Assembly (NCBI GenBank): GCA_947630215.1
Contig: CANRGX010000020.1
Coordinates: 1 to 38,551, forward strand
Source of the DNA: an uncultured Eisenbergiella sp.
GTDB lineage: Bacteria > Bacillota > Clostridia > Lachnospirales > Lachnospiraceae
Length of the DNA stretch: 38,551 nt
Direction of reading: 5' to 3'
Shown one piece after another: positions 23,680 to 31,754 of this stretch. The notes under the pieces are model-generated. The model did not search any database. It saw only the letters and a list, made by a program, of their open reading frames with translations, and was not told the DNA's origin. The position numbers and the translations under genes are program-made. Numbering within the stretch: position 1 is the stretch's first letter; each line of letters begins with the position of its first letter.

Positions 23680-26600
23680 TCAGCCCGCCAGAAAATCGAA
23701 CAGGCTGATCTGGTTGGACTCCGGCAAATCCCCCAGGATCCCCAGCGAATCCAGCAGATCCGTGATACTCTTGCTGGCCTTGGACCGTTCCCGGAAATCG
23801 TCCCTGCTCAAAAACGGGCCTCCCTTGGCCGCCTCCGCGATGGCGTCCGCCGCCTTTTCCCCGAGCCCGTCGATGCTGTTTAAGGAAGGCATAATCTTCC
23901 CGTCCATGATCTGGAAATTGCGGGGATGGGCCTTGAAAATATCCAGCGGCAGAAATTCAAAGCCACGGGCATACATCTCCTGTACGATCTTCATATCCCG
24001 CAGGGCCGCCTGCTCCTTCTGGGTCAGCGAATCCCCCCGTCTCTTATAGTCCGCGATAGCCTCCTCCAGATGGGCCCGGCCCTGGCACATGATCTCATAG
24101 GAAAAGGCCGAGGCGCGGATGGAAAAGAATGCCGCGTAATACGCCAAAGGATAGTTTACCTTGCAGTAGGCGATGCGCCACGCCATCATGACATAGGCCG
24201 CCGCATGGGCCTTGGGGAACATATATTTGATCTTTTTGCAGGACCAGATGTACCAGTCCGGCACCCCCACCTTTTTCATCGCTTCTTCCATCTCCGGCTT
24301 TAAGCCCTTCCCTTTCCGCACGCTCTCCATGGTGGAAAAGGAAAGGCTGGGATCCATGCCCTTTCCGATCAGATAAAGCATGATGTCGTCGCGGCAGCAG
24401 ATGGCCGTGGAAATGGTAGCGTCCCCGTCCTGTATCAGCTTCTGGGCGTTGCCCAGCCATACATCAGTCCCGTGTCCCAGCCCGGCGATCCGGATCAGAT
24501 CCGAAAAACATTTGGGCTTGGTATCCAACAGCATCTGAATCACAAACTCCGTGCCAAATTCCGGAATCCCCAGAGAACCCACCGGACAGCCGTCGATATC
24601 CTCCGGCGTCAGGCCCAGAGCGGCCGGCGACTGAAACAGACTCATCACCTGCGGATCGTCCAGCGGGATCTTCGTCGGGTCGATTCCCGTCAGATCCTGC
24701 AGCATCCGGATCATAGTGGGATCATCATGACCCAGAATATCCAGCTTGAGCAGATTGTGATCGATGGAGTGATAATCAAAATGGGTGGTGACGATATCCG
24801 TCGTCATATCGTTGGCCGGATGCTGGGTGGGCGTAAAGGAATTGATATCCTCCCCTACGGGAAGCACCACAATGCCGCCGGGATGCTGTCCGGTGCTGCG
24901 CCGGACGCCGGTGCAGCCCTGCACGATCCGGTTGATCTCGCAGTTCCTCTTTTTTGTCCCGTGCTCCTCGAAATAATTTTTCACATAGCCGAAAGCGGTT
25001 TTATCCGCCAGCGTACCGATGGTGCCGGCCCGGTAAGTCTGCCCCGCCCCGAAAATAACCTCCGTATATTTATGGGCCTTGCTCTGGTATTCGCCGGAGA
25101 AATTCAGATCGATATCCGGCTCCTTGTCGCCCTTAAATCCCAAAAACGTCTCAAAGGGAATATCAAATCCGTCCTTGATCAGCGGTTCTCCACAGACCGG
25201 ACAGGCTTTATCCGGCATATCGCAGCCGCTGTTGCCGGCGTAGGCCTTCACCTCGTCGGAGTCAAAATCGCAGTAATGGCATTTGGGACAGCGGTAATGG
25301 GGGCTGAGGGAATTGACCTCCGTAATCCCCGCCATAAACGCCACTAAAGAGGAACCCACGGAACCTCTCGATCCCACCAGATACCCGTCCTCCACCGATT
25401 TCCAGACCAGCTTCTGGGCAATGATATACATGACGGCAAACCCGTTGGAGATGATGGAATGCAGTTCCTTTTCCAGTCGATCCACCACAATTTTGGGCAG
25501 ATTTTCCCCGTAAAGCTCGTGCGCCCTGCGGTAACAGATTTCCGTCAGCGTCCTGTCGCTGTCCGGGATAACGGGAGGACATTTGTCGGGACGCACCGGC
25601 GAAATGGACTCCACCTGATCCGCAATAAAATTGGGGTTGGTGATGACCACCTCCTCCGCCTTTTCGCTGCCCAGATAGGAAAATTCCTCCAGCATTTCCT
25701 CCGTCGTGCGCAAAAACAGGGGGGCCTGCTCGTCAGCGTCCTTAAAGCCCTTCCCCGTCATGATGATGCGCCGGTATACCTCGTCCGCCGGATCCAGAAA
25801 ATGCACGTCGCAGGTAGCCACCACCGGCTTGTTGAACTGTTCGCCCAAATGCACGATCCGGCGGTTCAGGTTCCGGATATCTTCCTCTGAGTTGACATTT
25901 TCTATCCTGTCGGAGGCGATCATAAACCGGTTGTTGCCCGTGGGCTGTATCTCCAGATAATCATAAAAATTCACAATTCTGGCGATCTGGGCATCGGACT
26001 GTTCGTCCAGCAGCGCCCGGTAGAGTTCCCCCGCTTCGCAGGCGCTGCCCACGAGCAGCCCCTCCCGGTGTTTTGCCAGCAGGCTTTTGGGCACCCTGGG
26101 CACCTTATGAAAATATTCCTGATGGGACCGGGACACCAGCGTATAGAGATTCACCCGCCCGATATCGTTTTTGGCCAGCAGGATACAGTGATAGGAAGGG
26201 AGCCGCCGGATAATATCGGGGCTGGTCTCCCCCAGCCGGCTCACATCCTCCAGCGTAACACAGCCTTTCTCCCGCAAAAGCACAAGGAACTTTCCAAAGA
26301 TCTCCGCCGTCGCCTCCGCGTCGTCCACCGCCCGGTGATGGTTTTCCAAAGAAACGTCCATGGCCTTTGCCACGGCGTCCAGCGTATGCTTCGCCTGATG
26401 GGGCAAAAGCACGCGGGCGATCCCCACCGTATCCACATAGGTCGGATCCAGCTGGATTCCCTGGCGCTTCGCATTCTCCAAAAGAAAGCTCATGTCGAAG
26501 CTCGCGTTGTGGGCCACAAAAACCGAGCCCTGGCAAAAACGCAGAAATTCCGGCAGCACCTGTTCGATTTCCGGCGCGGAAAGCACCATGTCATCCTGAA

Positions 26601-28266
26601 TGCCCGTCAGCTGCTCGATCCGAAACGGGATCGGCGTCCTGGGATTGACAAAACTGGAAAAGCGATCCACAATCTGTCCCGCCTGCATTTTCACCGCACC
26701 GATCTCGATAATCCGGTTTTTGACCGGGGAAAACCCGGTGGTTTCAATATCGAACACCACATAGGAATTTTCCATGGGCTGCCGGCGATCCCCGGTGACC
26801 AGCTCGCGCAGATCGTCCACCAGATAGGCTTCACATCCGTAAATGACCTTGAAAAAGTCGTTTCGGTCCGGGTTTTCCTCCCCCGCCGCCTTCCGCTTTT
26901 CCTTCTCCTTCTTCCACAGATCCTCCACCAGATGGTTCGCGTCCGGGAAGGCCTGTACCACGCCGTGATCGGTGATGGCGATAGCCGGGTGTCCCCACTG
27001 ATAGGCCCGCTTTACGATGTCCGTCACCTCCGATACGCCGTCCATATCGCTCATCTTCGTATGACAGTGCAGTTCCACCCGCTTGCGCGCCGCATGATCC
27101 ATGCGCAGATTGGTAAAATCCGGGATTTTCTTTATCCCTGCAAGGGAACCGATGGTCAGTTCCCCGTCAAATTTATCCACGACGGTCAGTCCCTTTATTT
27201 TCACAAACGCGCCGGGGGCAAGCGATGCCGCCAGCTCCGGGGCCTGTTCGTTCAGGACGAAAACCTTAATGGTCATGGTATCGGTAAAATCCGTCACATC
27301 GAAAATCAGGATGGTGCGCTCCCCGCGGATCTGGCGCTGCTCCAGAGTCAGAATTTTCCCGCGGATGACCACCTCTCCCATTTCCCCGATGATCTCCTCA
27401 ATGGGAATCGCTTCTTCCTCAAAATCCCGTCCGTAAATCACCTCGGGATTCTCGCTCTTTCTGACACTGCGCCGGTACTCTCCCCGGCTCTCTCCTCTGG
27501 CGTTTCTGCCTCTGCTTCCCGCTTTTGCGCTGTGCTTTTCCCGGCCCGGTGCTGCCCCGGCCGGCACATCTTCCACAAACGGCACTTCGTCCGTCCCCGG
27601 CTCCCCCGCGCCGATGCCCGCCAGGTACGCCTCATACCCGGCATCTGCCCCGTCTGCAGACCCAGAATCAACGTCCGCCGGCCGCGCGCCTGCCCGCGCC
27701 GCAATCTGCGCCACTTTCCGCGCAAAAGTAAGTTCCTCCTCCTGGCGCCGCTTATTCTCCACGGGCTTGACAAATTCTGTCTCCACGCCCATGGAAAGGC
27801 CGCAGCGTTCACAGCAGATTTTTTCCAGAATACGCACCAGTTCCGGACAGCGTTCCCTTGACAGAACCGTGTCGGCTAATGACAGCTTCATCCGATCCGG
27901 CTCCGGGAAGGAGATCTGCGCGTTCTTGAATATGCTGTACTCCACCGGACTGCATTCCTTTAATTCCAACAGAATGCTGTCCCGGTAAATCTCCATCAGC
28001 TTTTTTAAGTCATACTGCGCCGAAAGATGAAATTTTTCCTGTATTTTCACCGTGATTTCGTGATTGGGAAAGAGCTGTTTTCGGATCTCTTGTTCCATAT
28101 CAAAGATCATTTCTTTTCCAATCAGCCGGTCGCATTCCAGATAGACGCGCACAAAATCCCGCCGGCGGCTGGCGGTCACCCGCTCCACCGTCGCCTTATC
28201 GAACAACTCCCGCACGCTGTCACTTAATTGTAATCCGGGAAATACCTCTCCAAAACGCTTCGCCAT
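23680..28266 (-). CDS. polC: DNA polymerase III alpha subunit, Gram-positive PolC type
   Basis: The 1528-residue protein has the full PolC layout. An N-terminal domain is followed by an OB domain (VVIRGKILTLEQRQIRGERT), a split PHP domain (ELHCHTKMSDMDGVSEV, then AIAITDHGVVQAF), and an inserted proofreading exonuclease (YVVFDIETTGFSP with VAHNASFD and HHRAVDDAEATAEIF). The zinc-binding segment (CPKCHYC and CPVCGEPL), the catalytic palm (PDIDLNFSGEYQ) and the C-terminal DNA-binding region (IDGLGEKAADAI) are also present. PolC is the main replicative polymerase in Firmicutes. A charged, Gly/Ala-rich linker at about 210-275 before the OB domain looks disordered. AAAGGA precedes the ATG, 17 bases after ispG. 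Confidence 0.98.
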   Translation of the reverse strand: MAKRFGEVFPGLQLSDSVRELFDKATVERVTASRRRDFVRVYLECDRLIGKEMIFDMEQEIRKQLFPNHEITVKIQEKFHLSAQYDLKKLMEIYRDSILLELKECSPVEYSIFKNAQISFPEPDRMKLSLADTVLSRERCPELVRILEKICCERCGLSMGVETEFVKPVENKRRQEEELTFARKVAQIAARAGARPADVDSGSADGADAGYEAYLAGIGAGEPGTDEVPFVEDVPAGAAPGREKHSAKAGSRGRNARGESRGEYRRSVRKSENPEVIYGRDFEEEAIPIEEIIGEMGEVVIRGKILTLEQRQIRGERTILIFDVTDFTDTMTIKVFVLNEQAPELAASLAPGAFVKIKGLTVVDKFDGELTIGSLAGIKKIPDFTNLRMDHAARKRVELHCHTKMSDMDGVSEVTDIVKRAYQWGHPAIAITDHGVVQAFPDANHLVEDLWKKEKEKRKAAGEENPDRNDFFKVIYGCEAYLVDDLRELVTGDRRQPMENSYVVFDIETTGFSPVKNRIIEIGAVKMQAGQIVDRFSSFVNPRTPIPFRIEQLTGIQDDMVLSAPEIEQVLPEFLRFCQGSVFVAHNASFDMSFLLENAKRQGIQLDPTYVDTVGIARVLLPHQAKHTLDAVAKAMDVSLENHHRAVDDAEATAEIFGKFLVLLREKGCVTLEDVSRLGETSPDIIRRLPSYHCILLAKNDIGRVNLYTLVSRSHQEYFHKVPRVPKSLLAKHREGLLVGSACEAGELYRALLDEQSDAQIARIVNFYDYLEIQPTGNNRFMIASDRIENVNSEEDIRNLNRRIVHLGEQFNKPVVATCDVHFLDPADEVYRRIIMTGKGFKDADEQAPLFLRTTEEMLEEFSYLGSEKAEEVVITNPNFIADQVESISPVRPDKCPPVIPDSDRTLTEICYRRAHELYGENLPKIVVDRLEKELHSIISNGFAVMYIIAQKLVWKSVEDGYLVGSRGSVGSSLVAFMAGITEVNSLSPHYRCPKCHYCDFDSDEVKAYAGNSGCDMPDKACPVCGEPLIKDGFDIPFETFLGFKGDKEPDIDLNFSGEYQSKAHKYTEVIFGAGQTYRAGTIGTLADKTAFGYVKNYFEEHGTKKRNCEINRIVQGCTGVRRSTGQHPGGIVVLPVGEDINSFTPTQHPANDMTTDIVTTHFDYHSIDHNLLKLDILGHDDPTMIRMLQDLTGIDPTKIPLDDPQVMSLFQSPAALGLTPEDIDGCPVGSLGIPEFGTEFVIQMLLDTKPKCFSDLIRIAGLGHGTDVWLGNAQKLIQDGDATISTAICCRDDIMLYLIGKGMDPSLSFSTMESVRKGKGLKPEMEEAMKKVGVPDWYIWSCKKIKYMFPKAHAAAYVMMAWRIAYCKVNYPLAYYAAFFSIRASAFSYEIMCQGRAHLEEAIADYKRRGDSLTQKEQAALRDMKIVQEMYARGFEFLPLDIFKAHPRNFQIMDGKIMPSLNSIDGLGEKAADAIAEAAKGGPFLSRDDFRERSKASKSITDLLDSLGILGDLPESNQISLFDFLAG

Positions 28267-28283
28267 GTCCGTTCCTTTTCTTC

Positions 28284-29339
28284 TTACGTCCAGTTTTCCA
28301 ATTCATACCGCAGGGTGGAAAGAAACTCTGCCTCCGGCACCTTCCGTATGATCTGCCCCTTTTTGATCAGCAGACCCTCTCCGACGCCGCCGGCAATGCC
28401 CAGATCCGCTTCCTTCGCCTCTCCCGGGCCATTGACCGCGCATCCCATCACCGCCACCTTGATGGACAGATGAGGGAACTGGGCCGTCAGCGCTTCCACC
28501 TGGTTCGCCAGGCCGATCAGGTCGATCCTGGTTCTGCCGCAGGTCGGACAGCTCACCACCTCAATTCCTTCTTTTCTGAGCCCCAGGGTGCGCAGAATGA
28601 GCCGGGCGGACTTCACCTCCTCCGTCACATCGCCGGTGAGGGAAACCCGGATGGTATCTCCGATGCCCTGATGCAAAATCAGACCCAGGCCCACGGCGGA
28701 TTTGATATTGCCGGAAAGCAGCGTCCCGGCTTCCGTGATGCCCACGTGCAGAGGGTATTCTGTCCTGGGCGCCAGCAGCTCATGGGCGCGCACACACATC
28801 ATCACGTCCGAAGATTTGATGCTGATGACAAGGTTGCGGTAATCCAGATCCTCTATCATATGCACTTTGTCCAGAGCGCTCTCCACAAGCCCCTCCGCCG
28901 TCACGCCGCCGTACTTTTCCACCAGCTCCCGTTCCAGCGATCCGCTGTTTACGCCCACCCGGATGGGGATATCCCGCTCTTTGGCTGCGGCGACCACGGC
29001 GGCCACCTTGTCGGGCCCGCCGATATTGCCCGGATTGATGCGGATTTTATCCGCGCCGTTTTCTATGGCTGCGATAGCCATTTTATAATCGAAGTGTATG
29101 TCCGCCACCAGCGGAATGGAAATTTGCTTTTTGATCCGGGCGATTGCCGCGGCGGCCTCTCTGTTGGGAACCGTACAGCGCACGATCTCGCAGCCCACAG
29201 CTTCCAGACGGTGAATCTGCGCCACGGTCGCCTCCACATCCTCCGTGGGCGTATTGGTCATGGACTGGATCAGGATCGGATTGCCCCCGCCAATGACCCG
29301 GTTCCCGATTCTGACCACTCTGGTGTGTTTTCTATCCAT
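28284..29339 (-). CDS. ispG: 4-hydroxy-3-methylbut-2-enyl diphosphate synthase (flavodoxin)
   Basis: The 351-residue protein matches IspG/GcpE. The N-terminal barrel begins GNRVIGGGNPILIQSMTNT and contains LVADIHFDYKMA, RINPGNIG and IRVGVNSGSL. The C-terminal iron-sulphur domain has CPTCGRTRIDL and AVMGCAVNGPGEAKEADLG, with three cysteines for the 4Fe-4S cluster. It makes HMBPP in the MEP isoprenoid pathway, for which dxr in this window supplies the first dedicated step. The start at 29339 has GGGAGGAAAAG directly upstream; the longer start is rejected. Confidence 0.96.
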   Translation of the reverse strand: MDRKHTRVVRIGNRVIGGGNPILIQSMTNTPTEDVEATVAQIHRLEAVGCEIVRCTVPNREAAAAIARIKKQISIPLVADIHFDYKMAIAAIENGADKIRINPGNIGGPDKVAAVVAAAKERDIPIRVGVNSGSLERELVEKYGGVTAEGLVESALDKVHMIEDLDYRNLVISIKSSDVMMCVRAHELLAPRTEYPLHVGITEAGTLLSGNIKSAVGLGLILHQGIGDTIRVSLTGDVTEEVKSARLILRTLGLRKEGIEVVSCPTCGRTRIDLIGLANQVEALTAQFPHLSIKVAVMGCAVNGPGEAKEADLGIAGGVGEGLLIKKGQIIRKVPEAEFLSTLRYELENWT

Positions 29340-29397
29340 CTTTTCCTCCCTGCCGCATTCCTGCGTTCTGCGTTGTTCTCCAGCAAGCCTGCCGGTA

Positions 29398-30786
29398 TCA
29401 GTATAGCACACCCGCCCCGGAAAAAGAAGCCGGAAATTTGTCTCCGTCCCCTCCTTCCTTTTGCGGACAGTAGCGCAGCGTATACCCGTACTGCCGCCCG
29501 CTCTCCTGCCCGGCGGCGGTCACGCAGATTTCCAGTTCCTCCTGCTGCCGGAAGGCGTCCGGCGACAGCTCCAGGTAGACCTTTTCTCCGGTACAGAGCA
29601 CACTGCCTTCCTTTACCAGCAGCTTGCGCATCCGGGCGTCCCGCAAGACGACGGGGGAAGGCAGCGTTTCCCCACCGCTGTCCAAAGCATCCGCCGCCCG
29701 GGAAGGCAGGGCCGCAAACAGAAACAGGGTCAAAAGCAGAAGCGGCCACCGTTCCGCCTTTTTCTCGGTCCGAAGCACATTTTGCAGCGGCTCGTACCCG
29801 CCGGGGCCGCTCTGCCGCCCTGCCGTCCATTTCTGACAGATCAGCGCGCCCGCCGCGGACAGAAGCGTCCCACCCAGCTTTCTGAGCGCTTCCCAACGCA
29901 GCAATCCGGGGATTGGCACCATACCGTAAAACCCGATCCCCTGCCAAAGCGTCAGGGCCGACAGACACCAGACGCCCGCCGAAAGCAGAAAAGAAAAAAA
30001 TTTTTGCCGTCCTGTTCTCTGGGTAAACCCGCACAGCGCGGCTTTCAGCGCGCCCACCGTCTGATAGCGTTCCTCCGGGCGTTCCCGCACACATCTGTCC
30101 ACAATCCGTGCCAGTTCCTTCGGCACCCCTGGCCCACAGTCTGTCAGACTGCAGGCCCCGTAGGGCGGCCGGGACGGATCCATGCCTCCCAGAATGGCAT
30201 ACAGCGTCCGCCCGATTCCAAACACATCGCTTCTCACATCTGCGCAGCGCAGTCTGGCGTCCCGGATCCTCTGTTCGGGAGCGGCATAGCCGGGACTTGC
30301 GGAAATGGGAACCGCCTGCTGCCCGTTCTGCTCCACCGCGCTTCCGAAGTCAATCAGCCACAGCTTCCCTTCCCTGTCCCGCATAAGGTTGGAAGGCTTG
30401 CAGTCCAGATACAGAACCGGCGGCTGCATCCCATGCAGCGAAAGGATCGCGTCACAGAGGGAAATCCCGATCCGGACCGCCTCCCGCACCTCAAAGGGCC
30501 CTTCCTTGCGCAGATGCTCCTCCAGGCTTTCCCCGTCAATCCAGTCCATCACCAGATACCGCCACTTTCCCTCCTCCACCACATCCGCAATGCGGGGACA
30601 GAGCCGTCCGTCCACCTTTGACAGCACCCGTTCCTCCATTCCCTGACAGTCCCGGCTGACCCTTTTGATCCCCCACTGCTTTCCCAGTCTCAGATCCCGG
30701 GCGCGAAAGACCTGTCCGCCGCCGCCCTTTCCCAGTACGCACTCTATCTCATACTTTCCCCCGATCACCCTTCTCTTTTCATCCAT
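29398..30786 (-). CDS. Membrane-anchored Ser/Thr protein kinase (non-RD)
   Basis: The 462-residue protein has a kinase domain (about 10-255): glycine loop LGKGGGGQVF, ATP-binding Lys in WGIKRVS (about 41), catalytic motif LYLDCKPSN (Asp about 128), metal motif LIDFGSA (about 146) and AAPEQ. The usual HRD is YLD, so the Arg that normally reads activation-loop phosphorylation is absent, although the catalytic Asp remains. Hydrophobic segments follow at about 263-289, 304-317 and 347-361, then an outer or C-terminal tail of about 100 residues with no recognised domain. There are no PASTA repeats, so this is not PrkC. The start at 30786 has AGGAGG upstream and overlaps the end of the phosphatase gene by 8 bases. 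Confidence 0.88.
   Translation of the reverse strand: MDEKRRVIGGKYEIECVLGKGGGGQVFRARDLRLGKQWGIKRVSRDCQGMEERVLSKVDGRLCPRIADVVEEGKWRYLVMDWIDGESLEEHLRKEGPFEVREAVRIGISLCDAILSLHGMQPPVLYLDCKPSNLMRDREGKLWLIDFGSAVEQNGQQAVPISASPGYAAPEQRIRDARLRCADVRSDVFGIGRTLYAILGGMDPSRPPYGACSLTDCGPGVPKELARIVDRCVRERPEERYQTVGALKAALCGFTQRTGRQKFFSFLLSAGVWCLSALTLWQGIGFYGMVPIPGLLRWEALRKLGGTLLSAAGALICQKWTAGRQSGPGGYEPLQNVLRTEKKAERWPLLLLTLFLFAALPSRAADALDSGGETLPSPVVLRDARMRKLLVKEGSVLCTGEKVYLELSPDAFRQQEELEICVTAAGQESGRQYGYTLRYCPQKEGGDGDKFPASFSGAGVLY
29400..29408 (-). promoter_or_regulatory. Possible extended -10 promoter for ispG
   Basis: On the minus strand TGCTATACT has an extended -10 form and overlaps the kinase stop codon, about 60 bases before the ispG ATG. 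There is no good -35. It would let ispG and polC be expressed independently of the phosphatase/kinase pair. Confidence 0.4.
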
Positions 30787-31534
30787 GATGGCGTCCTCCT
30801 TCCACCGCCAGAAGCAGCGCCGTCTGATTGTCCTTTTCTCCCTGCGCCTTTCCAAAGCCCGCCGCTCCCTTTAAACTTTTATAGTCGTTTTTCTTCTCCT
30901 TTCCGCTGCCGTAGAAGCACCCCTTTAAAAAACCGCCGGGAAACAGCCTGTAGAAACCGTCCGTACACAGCAGCAGGATCTCGCCCCTTTTCATGCGCCC
31001 CCGGATCACGTCCGGCGGCTGATAGGAAAAGGCCCCCAGACAACGGCGCAAAATGCCTTCCCGGCAGTGATCCGCCGTCAGCCGTCTTTCCCGCTTTCCA
31101 ATCAGATAGGCGCGGCTGTCTCCGATATGCAGCAGCAGAAAGCGCGGCCCCTTCACCAGGGCCATGGTACAGGTGGTGCCAAAGCAGAACCCTTCCCGGC
31201 GCTCAAAACGTTCCATTTCATCCTGCACCCGGGCAAACGCCTGCAGGGCGCTTCGGGCCGTTTTCCTCCTCCAGAAAACCGCCCGCATCCGGCCGGCTCC
31301 TTCCCGGTAAAACCATTCCGTCAGGCGCTCCGCTACAGCGCCGCTGGCCGTTTCTCCCTCCGGGAGCGCGCCTATGCCGTCGCACACCAAAAGCAGGGCC
31401 GCCGGCACGCCGCCCTCTTTTCTGCTCTCCCAAAAGCTTTTCCTTCTCAACAGTACCCTTTGCAGGGAAAAGGAGTCTTCGTTGTTTTCCCGGAAATTCC
31501 CCTTATCCCAATACCAGGCCGTCCTATGCGTCAT
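30779..31534 (-). CDS. PP2C-family Ser/Thr protein phosphatase
   Basis: The 251-residue cytoplasmic protein has the PP2C metal-site motifs: RENNEDSF (Asp about 20), VCDGIGALPEGETASG (Asp about 52), LLHIGDSRAYLI (Asp about 139), LTADHC, LLLCTDGFYRLF (Asp about 192) and DNQTALLLAV (Asp about 235). It should be active and probably removes phosphate from targets of the neighbouring kinase. GGGAGG lies four bases before the ATG, and the gene ends inside the kinase start, which implies coupling. It has its own promoter and a structured leader of about 155 bases. Basic, Arg-rich stretches (about 85-115 and 145-185) are larger than in PrpC-type enzymes. Confidence 0.9.
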   Translation of the reverse strand: MTHRTAWYWDKGNFRENNEDSFSLQRVLLRRKSFWESRKEGGVPAALLLVCDGIGALPEGETASGAVAERLTEWFYREGAGRMRAVFWRRKTARSALQAFARVQDEMERFERREGFCFGTTCTMALVKGPRFLLLHIGDSRAYLIGKRERRLTADHCREGILRRCLGAFSYQPPDVIRGRMKRGEILLLCTDGFYRLFPGGFLKGCFYGSGKEKKNDYKSLKGAAGFGKAQGEKDNQTALLLAVEGGRHHG

Positions 31535-31690
31535 ACACCCTCCCGCCCCTTCCGGGGGCCGTCGGGCAAAATGCTCTTACCGGGCGGGCACGCCATCCCC
31601 ACAGCGAACCGCCGTCTCACGGGAAATCCTGCAGGAAGAACCCCTGCAGCTCCGGCATGATGCCGGTACAGAATCCGTCAGATATCTTGT
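31535..31690 (-). promoter_or_regulatory. Structured leader of the phosphatase-kinase operon
   Basis: On the minus strand the leader can form several hairpins: CCGGC-ATCAT-GCCGG, then CTGCAGG/CCTGCAG with a 7-base loop, then GGCGG...CCGCC enclosing CGC/GCG, and finally GCCCC/GGGGC directly beside the GGGAGG ribosome site. I recognise no known riboswitch class. The last hairpin could restrict ribosome access. Confidence 0.5.
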
Positions 31691-31696
31691 GTTTTT

Positions 31697-31725
31697 ATTA
31701 TAGTCTCCGGCCGCGGCCCGGTCAA
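31697..31725 (-). promoter_or_regulatory. Sigma-A promoter of the phosphatase-kinase operon
   Basis: On the minus strand TTGACC (31725-31720) and TATAAT (31702-31697) are separated by 17 bases. Most of the GC-rich spacer is one arm of the hairpin that follows rseP. Confidence 0.85.
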
Positions 31726-31743
31726 GGAAAAAATACCGGGCCG
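31714..31743 (-). terminator. Terminator-like hairpin after rseP, overlapping the promoter
   Basis: On the minus strand CGGCCCGGT and ACCGGGCCG form a perfect 9-bp stem around a 12-base loop containing TTTTTT. No T-run follows the stem, so termination is uncertain. The downstream arm overlaps the -35 and spacer of the phosphatase promoter. Confidence 0.5.
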
Positions 31744-31754
31744 GCCGCCGACTG

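Noticed and set aside
31535-31690. Known riboswitch (cyclic di-GMP, cyclic di-AMP, FMN or moco) before the phosphatase gene
   Set aside because: None of the conserved cores I know from these classes is present, so I only call it a structured leader.
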